Below, piece by piece: positions 35,919 to 44,686 of a stretch of DNA of 64,000 bases. The notes under the pieces are model-generated. The model was not told the origin of the DNA. It did no database searches and worked only from the letters and a program-made list of their open reading frames with translations. The stretch is from Crocinitomicaceae bacterium. GTDB lineage: Bacteria; Bacteroidota; Bacteroidia; Flavobacteriales_D; Sanyastnellaceae. The position numbers and the translations under genes are program-made. The DNA is taken from positions 35,225 to 99,224 of the forward strand of contig PACT01000028.1 in NCBI GenBank assembly GCA_002700285.1, read 5' to 3'. The first letter of the stretch is position 1; each line of letters starts with the position of its first letter.

Positions 35919-37136
35919 TCAGTAGGCCGCAAGTAGAAGGTCTAATTCTTTATAAGAGAGACCACGTTCTTCTGCAATCCCTTGATGTGTAATCACCCCT
36001 TTATACATGTAAATTCCTGACTTCACAATATTGGAGCTTCTGATAGAAGGAACAAGACCTCCATCAGAAACGACGCCTAAAATAAATGGTGCGAGGATGT
36101 TACTTAATGCCTGACTTGCTGTTCCAGATACGCTTGAAGCTATGTTAGGAACACAGTAGTGAATGACGTCATGATGAACGAATGTTGGGTTTTCGTGGCT
36201 GGTCATCCGCGATGTTTCAAAGCATCCTCCTTTGTCAATACTTACATCGATAATGACAGCGCCTTCTTTCATCGAGCTTACCATGGTGTCGCTTACAACT
36301 ACAGGCGTTCTTTGGCTTTCCCCTCGCAACGCACCAATCGCAACATCTGCTGTTTTTAACGCTTGATTTAACACTGAAGGCTGTATCGTGGACGTCCATA
36401 CCCTTGCCCCCAACCTCTGTTGAACACGAACCAACCGATGCTGTCTGTCATCAAATATCTTCACTTGTGCACCCAAACCCATCGCTGCTCTTGCAGCAAA
36501 CTCCCCCACAGTACCTGCGCCCAATATGACAACTTCGCATGGCCTCACGCCACTAATTCCTCCCAGCAGGGTTCCCCTGCTCTTCTCTCCTGAGAGCAAT
36601 GCCCCAGCAATGAGAATTGATACATTTCCGGCGATTTCGCCCATCGCACGCACCAGAGGGTAAAGTCCGTTTTTGTTCTTTAAATAATCCCAAGCAATTG
36701 CTGTAATCTTCTTTTTACCTAACTCTTCCAGAAGATTTTCACTCTGTACGCTAAGTTGAAGCGCACTTACGAGCGTTGCGCTTCGAGACATCATATCAAC
36801 TTCCTCTAAAGAAGGTGGCTCGACCTTTAAGACCAAACCAGCCTGAAAGACCTTCTTTCTATCATAAATAATTCTCGCACCTGACTCACTGTAGTCGATA
36901 TCTGTAAAATGAGACAACATTCCCGCTTCAGATTCAACCAATACTTCATGACCATGGGCGACGAGTAACGCTACGGCCTCAGGCACCAATGCCACTCTCT
37001 TTTCTTGTAAGCTTGTTTCTTTTGGAATTCCAATTGTAAGGTTTTCCTGACCCGCCTTTACTTGGAGCAGTTCTTCTTGCGGCAATAGTGCCGCTTCTTT
37101 TGCTAATGCTTTAATGGCTTTTCGTCCTGTATCCAT
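35919..37136 (-). CDS. ald: Alanine dehydrogenase (Bacteroidota type)
   Basis: NAD-dependent enzyme of the alanine dehydrogenase/transhydrogenase-alpha family, interconverting alanine and pyruvate plus ammonia. The N-terminal substrate lobe has IGIPKETSLQEKRVALVPE (about 35-52). The NAD lobe has GAGTVGEFAARAAMGLGA (about 202) and the catalytic-loop Asp in IIDVSIDKGG. The position of the B. subtilis active-site His96 (YLHLA) reads ALQLS here, so Gln replaces His; I recall this substitution in other Bacteroidota members. An N-terminal extension of about 30 residues is present. It is last in a porX-tsaE-ald group (30-nt gap from tsaE). Confidence 0.88.
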   Translation of the reverse strand: MDTGRKAIKALAKEAALLPQEELLQVKAGQENLTIGIPKETSLQEKRVALVPEAVALLVAHGHEVLVESEAGMLSHFTDIDYSESGARIIYDRKKVFQAGLVLKVEPPSLEEVDMMSRSATLVSALQLSVQSENLLEELGKKKITAIAWDYLKNKNGLYPLVRAMGEIAGNVSILIAGALLSGEKSRGTLLGGISGVRPCEVVILGAGTVGEFAARAAMGLGAQVKIFDDRQHRLVRVQQRLGARVWTSTIQPSVLNQALKTADVAIGALRGESQRTPVVVSDTMVSSMKEGAVIIDVSIDKGGCFETSRMTSHENPTFVHHDVIHYCVPNIASSVSGTASQALSNILAPFILGVVSDGGLVPSIRSSNIVKSGIYMYKGVITHQGIAEERGLSYKELDLLLAAY

Positions 37137-37166
37137 ATCTTGGTGAAATTAACGATTTCTTTACGC

Positions 37167-37664
37167 CTAACTGCGTATTTGACGTAGTAAAGTTAGTTTT
37201 CTTTTTGAGTTGAAGGTCTCATCTGAATTTTCAGACATCAATTCCTCAATTTTTAACAACAAAACATGATCAGGCAAGGAACGGGAAATGCGTTCTGGCC
37301 ACTCCACAAACGATAGGCCTTGCTGCTCAAAAGTATCAAACACCCCCGCCTCTTGAGCCTCGTCTTCATCTTTCAATCGATACAAGTCAATGTGATGGAT
37401 CGTTCTGCTTGTCGCCTGCGACTCTCCAGGTATTTCGTAGACGTTCACCAATCCGTAGGTCGGACTTGAGACTTCATCCACCACACCCAGCATTCTACAT
37501 AATGTCTTCACCAGCGTGGTTTTTCCGACTCCCATTTCTCCGTGGAGTGCAATCACTCCGTGGTCGGGGAACTTCATGACAAGCTGACTTGCGACATCAT
37601 CCAAGTCTTTTAAAGCATAGGCCTCAATCTCTAATATGCACTCTAAGCTTGCTCCTTCTTTCAT
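37167..37664 (-). CDS. tsaE: tRNA threonylcarbamoyladenosine biosynthesis ATPase TsaE
   Basis: Small P-loop ATPase that drives the TsaB-TsaD-TsaE complex making t6A in ANN-reading tRNAs. Walker A is GEMGVGKTTLVK (about residue 44). SPTYGLVNVYE, IHHIDLYRLKDEDE and FVEWPERI are the classical TsaE motifs in order. Length 165 is normal. It begins 5 nt after the porX stop, so it is co-transcribed with the T9SS regulator. Confidence 0.96.
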   Translation of the reverse strand: MKEGASLECILEIEAYALKDLDDVASQLVMKFPDHGVIALHGEMGVGKTTLVKTLCRMLGVVDEVSSPTYGLVNVYEIPGESQATSRTIHHIDLYRLKDEDEAQEAGVFDTFEQQGLSFVEWPERISRSLPDHVLLLKIEELMSENSDETFNSKRKLTLLRQIRS

Positions 37665-37669
37665 GTTAT

Positions 37670-39244
37670 TTACTTGGCATCTAAAATCGCAAAAGGGACA
37701 ATGACTTCCTCTAAACTCACACCACCATGCTGAAATGTATCCTTAAAATATTTTACAAACTGATGATAATTGTTTGGATACACAAAAAAGTCTCTCTCAC
37801 GTGCAAATACATATCCTGTACTTACGTGGTTTTTAGGGAGGCCAAACTTCTCTGGATCAACTGCAGCAAATACTTCCTTTTTCTCATAACCCAGGTTTCT
37901 CCCTACTTTATACCTTAGGTTGCTATTCGTACTTCTGTCCCCTCGAACCTTAATGTCATTGTTCACTCTGACCGTTCCATGATCGGTTGTGACAATGACT
38001 CTGCCGTTGGCCGCGGCCATTTTATCTAAAAGTTCTTTCAATGCACTATGCTCAAACCATGTTAACGTCAATGATCTGTATGCTGCTTCATCATCTGCAA
38101 GTTCCTTAATCACCTCCATATCTGTTCTTGCGTGACTGAGCATATCCACAAAATTATAGACCACAGTAGTTAAAGTCTCACCCTTTGTTTCATGGAATTG
38201 ATCGGCGAGTTTTCTTCCTGCTGCCAAGTTTGTCACCTTGTGATAACTCGTCTTGCCCTCAATGCCTAGTCTATCTAACAAGGACTTGAGCAATTCTGCC
38301 TCGTACTTGTTTTTCGAGCCTTCATCTTCTTCTGTAATCCAATAATCGGGATGTAAACGCTTAATATCTGCAGGCATCATCCCCGCAAACAGTGCATTCC
38401 TCGCATATTGGGTTGCTGTAGGTAGAATACTCATGTATTTGTCGTCTAGCACGATAGAAAATATATTCTTTAACATCGGTTCAATGGCACGCCATTGATC
38501 CAGTCTCAAATTATCTATCACCACCAAAAACACCTGTCTACCACCGGCTGTCTTAATGGCTTCGGGCAAATAATGTGGAAGCACCCGATGTGATAACAAA
38601 GGGACATCTCCCTGACCGCTTCCGTCTCCATGCTGCACCCAGGTTTCATAATTACTTTCTATGAATTTACCGAATTGCCTATTTGCATCCTCAAACTGCA
38701 TACATAATACCTCTTGCATACTGTCATCATCCGACTTCTCAAGCTCCAGCGTCGAATGGGTCAGTCGACCGTAAACCTCATACCAATCCTCAGCTTCCAT
38801 CCGACCTGCCATTTTCATTCCGAGTTCACGGAATTCAAGCTGATAGTCAGTCATCACCTTTTCACTTAACAACCTTTTGCCGTCAAGACATTTCTTAACC
38901 GCAAGTAAAATTTGATTGGGATTCACTGGTTTAATCAAATAATCACTAATCTTAGATCCTATGGCCTCCTCCATAATATGCTCTTCCTCACTCTTTGTAA
39001 TCATGATAACAGGCAGATGAGGCCTCATTTTCTTGATTCTTTGAAGTGTCTCTATACCATTTATCCCCGGCATATTCTCATCTAAGAAGACCAAATCAAA
39101 CAACGCTTCCCCCACCATGTCAAGCGCCTCTACGCCACTATTTACTGGTGTTACAGAGTATCCCTTTCCTTCCAAAAAAAGAATGTGAGGCTTGAGCATA
39201 TCGATTTCATCATCGGCCCAAAGTATATGTGGTTGTCTCGTCAT
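37670..39244 (-). CDS. porX: T9SS two-component response regulator PorX (receiver-PglZ)
   Basis: Response regulator that controls T9SS genes and partners with the PorY kinase in Porphyromonas. The receiver domain (about 1-125) has ILWADDEIDM with the acidic pocket, the phospho-acceptor Asp55 in FLDENMPG, and Lys in DYLIKPVN. The C-terminal PglZ domain of the alkaline-phosphatase fold has metal-site motifs VIDNLRLDQW, PTATQYARNALF and TTDHGTVRV. The ORF track start is 22 codons too early; MTRQPHILWADDE is the natural start. porY is not in the window. It heads a porX-tsaE-ald operon. Confidence 0.95.
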   Translation of the reverse strand: MTRQPHILWADDEIDMLKPHILFLEGKGYSVTPVNSGVEALDMVGEALFDLVFLDENMPGINGIETLQRIKKMRPHLPVIMITKSEEEHIMEEAIGSKISDYLIKPVNPNQILLAVKKCLDGKRLLSEKVMTDYQLEFRELGMKMAGRMEAEDWYEVYGRLTHSTLELEKSDDDSMQEVLCMQFEDANRQFGKFIESNYETWVQHGDGSGQGDVPLLSHRVLPHYLPEAIKTAGGRQVFLVVIDNLRLDQWRAIEPMLKNIFSIVLDDKYMSILPTATQYARNALFAGMMPADIKRLHPDYWITEEDEGSKNKYEAELLKSLLDRLGIEGKTSYHKVTNLAAGRKLADQFHETKGETLTTVVYNFVDMLSHARTDMEVIKELADDEAAYRSLTLTWFEHSALKELLDKMAAANGRVIVTTDHGTVRVNNDIKVRGDRSTNSNLRYKVGRNLGYEKKEVFAAVDPEKFGLPKNHVSTGYVFARERDFFVYPNNYHQFVKYFKDTFQHGGVSLEEVIVPFAILDAK

Positions 39245-39308
39245 GTGCTTAAGTATCTTGCGCAAAGAAACATCAACGTACGTAATTTGCGTTTCGTATA
39301 CCAGATTC

Positions 39309-40562
39309 ATGTCAACAATTATGTCTAAGACAAATCGTCATAAAATTCTAAACGACCCCATTTATGGTTTCGTTACACTTCGTCATGCATTTACTTTGGA
39401 CATATTAGACCATCCATTTGTGCAACGTTTAAGGCGAATAAGTCAATTGGGTCTAAGTCATTTGGTATATCCAGGTGCTGTTCATAACAGATTTCATCAT
39501 GCAGTGGGAAGTATGTTCCTTATGCAGGAAGCGATTGATAGCCTTCGGTCTAAGGGCGTGGAAATCACGCCTGAAGAGGACGAGGCCGTTTGTTTTGCGA
39601 TTTTACTTCACGATGTAGGTCATGGACCTTTCAGCCACGCCTTAGAACACAGCATTGTGAATGAAATCCATCACGAAGATATCAGCTCAATCATTATGGA
39701 TCGCCTGAACATTGACTTTCATGGCAAGCTCGATTTGGCAATTAAGATTTTCAAAAACAAATACAAGAAAAAATTCCTTCACCAACTCGTGTCCTCCCAA
39801 TTAGATATGGACCGACTTGATTATTTGGCGCGAGACAGCTTTTACTCTGGTGTAACAGAAGGAAAAGTGGGTTCTGAGCGGATCATAAAGATGCTCTCGG
39901 TAGTGAACGACAAGTTAGTGATTGAAGAAAAAGGCATTTATAGCATCGAAAAATTCATTGTAGCTCGCCGCTTAATGTATTGGCAAGTGTATTTACACAG
40001 AACGGTGATTAGTGCAGAACATATGCTCACTTTAATTCTACGCAGAGCCAAATATCTCACAAAAAACAAGGTGGAGTTATTTGCTTCTCCGTCACTGTTA
40101 CGTTTTTTACAAAACGATTATGACATCCAATCTTTCATGTCAAACCCGAAAGTACTCGATTGTTTTTGTGACCTCGACGACTCCGACATCTATTGTGCCA
40201 TGAAGTCGTGGCGTTATCACGGCGATAAAGTTCTCTCCAAATTAAGCGGTCGACTCCTCGACAGGCAACTGTTCCGCATAGAGCTGAGATCTCAACCCTT
40301 TACAGACCGTGAGGTGCATGAGCGTGTCAAAATAATTTCTGAAGCATGGGGCCTCACAACAGATGAAGCCTCTTACTTTGTATCGAATGACACAATACAA
40401 AACCAAGCTTATACGCCAAATGGCATCCTGATCAAATATAAGGATGGATCTGTTTTAGATTTTGCAGAAGCGAACGATCATCTTTCACTGACACACCTGA
40501 CACGTCCAGTTGTAAAATCCTTCCTCTGTTATCCAAAAGACATTGTAACTAAAGAGAGATAA
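39309..40562 (+). CDS. HD-domain phosphohydrolase
   Basis: About 417-residue metal-dependent HD phosphohydrolase of the dNTPase/SAMHD-like group. Visible motifs are RLRRISQLGLSHLVYPGAVHNRFHHAVGS (first His ligand), FAILLHDVGHGPFSHALEH (the HD pair), and QLDMDRLDYLARD (late Asp). The ORF track begins 39 codons earlier, overlapping porX antisense; I start at ATG 39309, with ATG 39321 also possible. The pairing of porX with this divergent HD gene recurs in Flavobacteriia. The substrate (dNTP or a nucleotide signal) is not known. Confidence 0.88.
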   Translation: MSTIMSKTNRHKILNDPIYGFVTLRHAFTLDILDHPFVQRLRRISQLGLSHLVYPGAVHNRFHHAVGSMFLMQEAIDSLRSKGVEITPEEDEAVCFAILLHDVGHGPFSHALEHSIVNEIHHEDISSIIMDRLNIDFHGKLDLAIKIFKNKYKKKFLHQLVSSQLDMDRLDYLARDSFYSGVTEGKVGSERIIKMLSVVNDKLVIEEKGIYSIEKFIVARRLMYWQVYLHRTVISAEHMLTLILRRAKYLTKNKVELFASPSLLRFLQNDYDIQSFMSNPKVLDCFCDLDDSDIYCAMKSWRYHGDKVLSKLSGRLLDRQLFRIELRSQPFTDREVHERVKIISEAWGLTTDEASYFVSNDTIQNQAYTPNGILIKYKDGSVLDFAEANDHLSLTHLTRPVVKSFLCYPKDIVTKER

Positions 40563-40563
40563 A

Positions 40564-42171
40564 TCATTCAGCTACAACGAGCTCTTCTCCCTTTTCTGTG
40601 TATAGATGGTATTCTAAAATTTCCATCGAAGAGTTGCTTTCTAACTCGAGTGAAATACCCAATTCCTTTTCCCACTTAATTCTAACTGAAGATCCATACC
40701 ATCCTTTAAAAAGCTTGATGGGTTCACCATGGATTAAGTAGGCTTCAAGAATTGGATGAAGTAAAATCGTGATTTTTTTATGACCTTTACTTTTTGAAAA
40801 ATACTTTAAGCTAGACTTAATTGTATCAGTAACCAATATGGCTGCTTGAATATTGCCTGAGCCATTACAAGAAGGGCAACGATCTTGTGTTTGGACATTC
40901 GCGACATCACGAACTCTTTGTCGCGTAAGCTCCATCACACCAAACTTACTTGGTGATGCAATATTGTGCTTCGCCTTGTCACCCTTCATCGCTGCTTTCA
41001 TGGTATCAGTAAGCAGTTTATTATGCTCTCGTTTTGCCATATCAATGAAATCAATGGCAATAATCCCCCCGATATCTCTTAAGCGAAGTAAACGTGCGAT
41101 TTCAGCTACACATTCTAAATTAGTCTGGAGCGCATTCTCTTCCTGACTAGATGCGCCCTTCTTGCGCCCTCCACTGTTCACGTCAATGACAAACATCGCT
41201 TCGGTTTGCTCAATAATAAGATACGCGCCACTCTGAAGACTGACTTTAATTCCGAAAGTGGCTTTAATCTGACGGTAAATAGAAAGGGAATTAAAGAGAT
41301 CCTTGTCCTTTATGAATTTGACAATGTCGGCTTGATCGGATCCAATGCTACTTAGATAGGTTTTTACCTCATCCGCAAGTTTTTCATCATTGACACGAAT
41401 CAATTCACACTCAGGTCTGAGAACATCTCTTAGTACTGTATTCGTCTTATTGAGCTCCCCAAGAATTCTATTGCCTGGTTTGGCGCGTTTGAGATTGTCA
41501 AACAGCTCTCCCCACCTTTTAATTAAATCCGACAAATCACTATGTAAATCTGCGGACCCCTTCTCCTGAGCAACTGTTCTCACAATGATACCAAACCCTG
41601 GAGGCCTAATACTTTGAATCAAACTCTTAAGTCTCTTCCTCTCTGTCTCGCCTTTAATGCGAGAAGAAAGACTGACTTTATCAGAGAAAGGTACGAGAAC
41701 GAGAAACCTACCTGGAAGGGTGATTTCTGCAGATAGACGTGGCCCTTTCGAACTGATGGGTTCTTTTGTCACTTGGACCAGAACGAGTTGAGAAGAACTC
41801 ACATAGTCCTTCATAGCCCCCCGCTTTTCAATTTTAGGTTCCAGCTTAAACTTTTCGATATCGCTCACAGGCAACTTTCCTGTCATGACGCGTTTCGTCC
41901 ATTTCTGCTGCGTCTTATATTGAACACCTAGGTCACTGTGATGAAGAAAGGCATCTCTGTCATATCCAACGTCGATAAAACCGGCATTCAAATTAGGCAT
42001 CACCTTCCTCACACGACCTAAGTAAATGTCACCTACTCTGTAGGATGTCTCACCTGGGTCACGATGAAGCTCAACGAGCTTGCCTTCTTCAAGGATCGCT
42101 AATTCAACTCCTTTGGAAGTTGAATTGATTATTAGTTCTGATTTCAAGGCACGTAAATTATCACCTAGCAA
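40564..42171 (-). CDS. rng: Ribonuclease E/G family endoribonuclease
   Basis: Endoribonuclease for rRNA maturation and mRNA decay. An S1 domain (about 38-130) follows the start motif SELIINSTSKGVELAILEEGKLVELHRD. The catalytic DNase I-like core includes the metal-site segment FVIDVNSGG and GGIIAIDFIDM. The zinc link Cys pair is in DRCPSCNGSG. No long unstructured RNase E tail is present, so RNase G is the better name. There is no ATG: TTG at 42171 or TTG at 42147 must serve. The latter gives the family-like MKSELIIN start. A small CCTAG/CTAGG repeat (42164-42179) surrounds the first TTG. Confidence 0.93.
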   Translation of the reverse strand: MLGDNLRALKSELIINSTSKGVELAILEEGKLVELHRDPGETSYRVGDIYLGRVRKVMPNLNAGFIDVGYDRDAFLHHSDLGVQYKTQQKWTKRVMTGKLPVSDIEKFKLEPKIEKRGAMKDYVSSSQLVLVQVTKEPISSKGPRLSAEITLPGRFLVLVPFSDKVSLSSRIKGETERKRLKSLIQSIRPPGFGIIVRTVAQEKGSADLHSDLSDLIKRWGELFDNLKRAKPGNRILGELNKTNTVLRDVLRPECELIRVNDEKLADEVKTYLSSIGSDQADIVKFIKDKDLFNSLSIYRQIKATFGIKVSLQSGAYLIIEQTEAMFVIDVNSGGRKKGASSQEENALQTNLECVAEIARLLRLRDIGGIIAIDFIDMAKREHNKLLTDTMKAAMKGDKAKHNIASPSKFGVMELTRQRVRDVANVQTQDRCPSCNGSGNIQAAILVTDTIKSSLKYFSKSKGHKKITILLHPILEAYLIHGEPIKLFKGWYGSSVRIKWEKELGISLELESNSSMEILEYHLYTEKGEELVVAE

Positions 42172-42195
42172 AACCTAGGCAGTAAAGAAACATAC

Positions 42196-42224
42196 ATCTC
42201 AAAGCTGAAAAACAGCTTAGAGAT
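42196..42224 (-). terminator. Hairpin downstream of the 30-residue basic protein gene
   Basis: ATCTC-A-AAGCTG and CAGCTT-A-GAGAT form an 11-bp stem with one A-A mismatch and an AAAAA loop, 5 nt after the stop of the small ORF on the minus strand. It lies before the rng start, so it may reduce read-through into rng. Confidence 0.6.
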
Positions 42225-42229
42225 GTGGC

Positions 42230-42322
42230 TTATTTCTTCTTCTTGTGACGATTCTTACGAAGACGCTTCTTCCTTTTGTGGGTGGCCATCTTATGACGCT
42301 TGCGCTTTTTTCCGCTTGGCAT
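42230..42322 (-). CDS. 30-residue highly basic Bacteroidota protein (AURKAIP1/COX24-like)
   Basis: Not in the ORF track. Translation gives MPSGKKRKRHKMATHKRKKR followed by LRKNRHKKKK, a protein of which about two thirds is Lys or Arg. I recognise it as the conserved tiny Bacteroidota protein annotated as AURKAIP1/COX24 domain-containing, a family related to mitochondrial ribosomal protein mS38. A ribosome- or rRNA-binding role is therefore likely (inference). Its own ATG and a hairpin after the stop frame the gene. It sits between the HU gene and rng, both nucleic-acid proteins. The short length is complete, not a fragment. Confidence 0.85.
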   Translation of the reverse strand: MPSGKKRKRHKMATHKRKKRLRKNRHKKKK

Positions 42323-42412
42323 GATAACTAATTTTATTCGTTTGGGTCAAACACCACACTGATGTTGACTTTGAGTCTAATGTTTTTATTCAACTAAAAC
42401 CCATGAAATGAG

Positions 42413-42700
42413 TTAAACCGCAACTTTGGTTTTAACGTTCTCCATAAATTCCTTTGCAGGTTTGAATGAAGGGATGTTATGAGCTGGTATACGGATTGAT
42501 TTCTTTGCAAGGATATTTCTACCTGTCTTTGCTGCTCTTGTTTTCACAATAAAGCTACCAAAACCACGTAAATAAACATTTTCTCCACCTTCAACATTGT
42601 CACGTACGGTACGCATAAATGCCTCAACTGTTACCTGCACATCGTGCTTCTCCATACCTGTCTTATCTGCAATTTGACTTACAATATCCGCTTTTGTCAT
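42413..42700 (-). CDS. hup: HU/IHF-family DNA-binding protein
   Basis: 95-residue histone-like DNA-bending protein. The start MTKADIVSQIADKTGMEKHDV is the standard HU beginning; the 24 extra ORF-track codons upstream are not part of the family and are dropped. GGENVYLRGFGSFIVKTRAAKTGRN covers the beta-arm base, IPAHNIPSFKPAKEF the second half of the arm. The tip reads RNILAKKSIRIPAHNIP. It binds DNA as a homo- or heterodimer. It is divergent from ssb. Confidence 0.95.
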   Translation of the reverse strand: MTKADIVSQIADKTGMEKHDVQVTVEAFMRTVRDNVEGGENVYLRGFGSFIVKTRAAKTGRNILAKKSIRIPAHNIPSFKPAKEFMENVKTKVAV

Positions 42701-42872
42701 TTTTAAATGTAGTTGCTTGACTAATAATGCTCTGCAAATAATTATGCAAAGTTCCCATGAATTGGGATGCAAAAATACATCTATTCAATTGAAAACGAAA
42801 CGTGGAAGCAAGTTTCTATCAAAAGTTGTAAAAAAATGTTCTAATTCGTGAAGAATACATACCTTAGCTAAC

Positions 42873-43322
42873 ATGGCAGGAATCAATAAAGTAATCTTAG
42901 TCGGCAACCTTGGCCGAGACCCAGAAATGCGCTACACACCTAACAGTATAGCGGTTTGTTCTTTCTCAGTAGCGACCTCTGAGACCTACAAGGATAAAAA
43001 TTCTGGAGAGCGAATCACACAAACTGAATGGCATAATATTGTATTGTGGCGCGGTTTGGCCGAAACTTCTGAAAAATACCTCAGAAAAGGATCCAAAGTT
43101 TACATTGAAGGTAAACTGAAGACCAGGAAATGGGATGACAAGCAAGGCATCACAAGGTATTCTACAGAAATCGTCGCTGATGTTATGCAAATGCTTGACA
43201 AGAAAGTAACCGACTCACCTGAGTCTTTTGTTTCTAAAACCACTGAAGTAAAGCAAGCGGTTGAGCCGTCTATTTCTTCTGAAATGGGTGAGGAAATAAA
43301 AGGTGACGATTTGCCGTTCTGA
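42873..43322 (+). CDS. ssb: Single-stranded DNA-binding protein
   Basis: 149-residue SSB with an N-terminal OB fold (about 1-108: [48 protein letters not shown]) and an acidic C-terminal tail ending DDLPF, the docking peptide for repair and replication partners. It begins the plus-strand series ssb-gldE-gldD and is followed by gldE after 14 nt. In Flavobacterium mutY often lies between HU and ssb; here that gap has only 172 nt and no mutY. Confidence 0.96.
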   Translation: MAGINKVILVGNLGRDPEMRYTPNSIAVCSFSVATSETYKDKNSGERITQTEWHNIVLWRGLAETSEKYLRKGSKVYIEGKLKTRKWDDKQGITRYSTEIVADVMQMLDKKVTDSPESFVSKTTEVKQAVEPSISSEMGEEIKGDDLPF

Positions 43323-43336
43323 CCAAATAACAACCA

Positions 43337-44686
43337 GTGGACCCAGATATTTTGGTATTTCTAAACCCCTATTTAGCAACAGGACTCATTTTGGTACTGT
43401 TGATGTGTAGTGCGCTAATTTCTGCGTCTGAAGTTGCCTTTTTCTCGCTTAAACCAACAGACCTAGAAGACTTAGAGGGAGATGAGAGAATCGCCTCAAT
43501 GAATGTGCTTTCACTTCTTAGGCACCCCAACGCTTTAGAAGGTCCCAGACATCTACTCGCCACAATACTTGTATTAAACAATTTGATTAATGTGGCAATC
43601 GTATTGATTGCTACTGTGACGGCGCAGCAATTATTCCCAATTGAATCACTCCCTTATTGGCTGGGAATTGTCATTCACATTGCTGGCGTAACCTTGCTGT
43701 TGGTGTTATTTGGAGAGGTCATCCCTAAGCTTTTTGCAACAGCTCACAATGTGAAAGTCGCACGGTTTACTTCAGGCCTACTCCTTGTTTGCCAAAAACT
43801 ACTTTTTCCATTTTGGAAACCACTTGTGGCAATCGGTCACGCCTTAGACAAGAACATCAAAAGTCCTGTACAAGATTTATCTGCAAAAGATCTTGAGAAC
43901 GCGCTTTTTCTGACTGACAACGAGAGTCGAAGTACGGACGAAAAAGAAATTTTAGAACGGATTGTAAAATTTGGTGACAAAGACGCCAAACAGGTAATGA
44001 CTCCCCGAACCGACATCACAGCCTTCAGTATGGAAGAGTCATGGGATGTGGTTAAAGCGGCAGTAATCGCAAGTGGCTTTTCTAGAATACCAATCCACAA
44101 AGGAACCGTAGATGATGTGGTCGGTGTTTTACATGTCAAGGATTTGATTCCTTTGTTAAGTACAGAGAGTGCTGTCTGGAATACTTTGCTTCGCGCGCCA
44201 TTTTTCATCCCAGAAAACATGAAAATTGACGACCTCCTTCGTGAATTTCAGGGGAGAAAAGTTCATATGGCTTTAGTTGTGGATGAATATGGCGGCACAA
44301 GTGGAGTCATCACCTTAGAGGACGTCTTGGAAGAAATCGTCGGAGATATCACAGATGAGTTTGATGCCGAAGAGGTAGCTTACTCCAGACTAGATGATCT
44401 CACCTTTTTAATGGAAGGTAAAACAGCGCTTATTGATTTCTATAGAATCCTGAATTTAGATGAACAGGCGTGGGAAGAATCAAAAGGGGAAAGCGACACG
44501 ATCGGTGGATTTGTCACTGAACAAGCAGGTAATATTCCTAAAATAGGGGAATTTATTGTGTTTAACAATGTCACTCTTTTTGTGGATGCCGGAGATCACA
44601 AACGTATCGATCGGGTGAAGATCATTCTACCCCCACTTGAACAAGATGATGAATCTGGTACGGATAGCACTGAGATATCATCATGA
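43337..44686 (+). CDS. gldE: Gliding-associated CNNM/CorC-type transporter GldE
   Basis: 449-residue membrane protein of the HlyC/CorC (CNNM, DUF21) family; GldE supports GldD in gliding and secretion. About four hydrophobic segments fill residues 10-165 (FLNPYLATGLILVLLMCSAL, LIHIAGVTLLLVLFGEVIP). Two CBS domains follow (about 200-335, with VMTPRTDITAF and VDEYGGTSGVITLEDVLEEIVGDI), then a C-terminal CorC_HlyC domain. The GTG start at 43337 is used. The stop overlaps gldD by 4 nt (ATGA), and the gldE-gldD order supports the name over a generic CNNM label. Confidence 0.9.
   Translation: MDPDILVFLNPYLATGLILVLLMCSALISASEVAFFSLKPTDLEDLEGDERIASMNVLSLLRHPNALEGPRHLLATILVLNNLINVAIVLIATVTAQQLFPIESLPYWLGIVIHIAGVTLLLVLFGEVIPKLFATAHNVKVARFTSGLLLVCQKLLFPFWKPLVAIGHALDKNIKSPVQDLSAKDLENALFLTDNESRSTDEKEILERIVKFGDKDAKQVMTPRTDITAFSMEESWDVVKAAVIASGFSRIPIHKGTVDDVVGVLHVKDLIPLLSTESAVWNTLLRAPFFIPENMKIDDLLREFQGRKVHMALVVDEYGGTSGVITLEDVLEEIVGDITDEFDAEEVAYSRLDDLTFLMEGKTALIDFYRILNLDEQAWEESKGESDTIGGFVTEQAGNIPKIGEFIVFNNVTLFVDAGDHKRIDRVKIILPPLEQDDESGTDSTEISS

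Noticed and set aside
35886-35923. Small hairpins CCTCA/TGAGG and ACTGAT/ATCAGT between mutS and ald
   Set aside because: Stems of 5-6 bp without T run; too weak to call terminators.
39192-39308. N-terminal extension of the HD protein in the ORF track
   Set aside because: It is antisense to the porX start, Ser-rich, and not part of the HD family.
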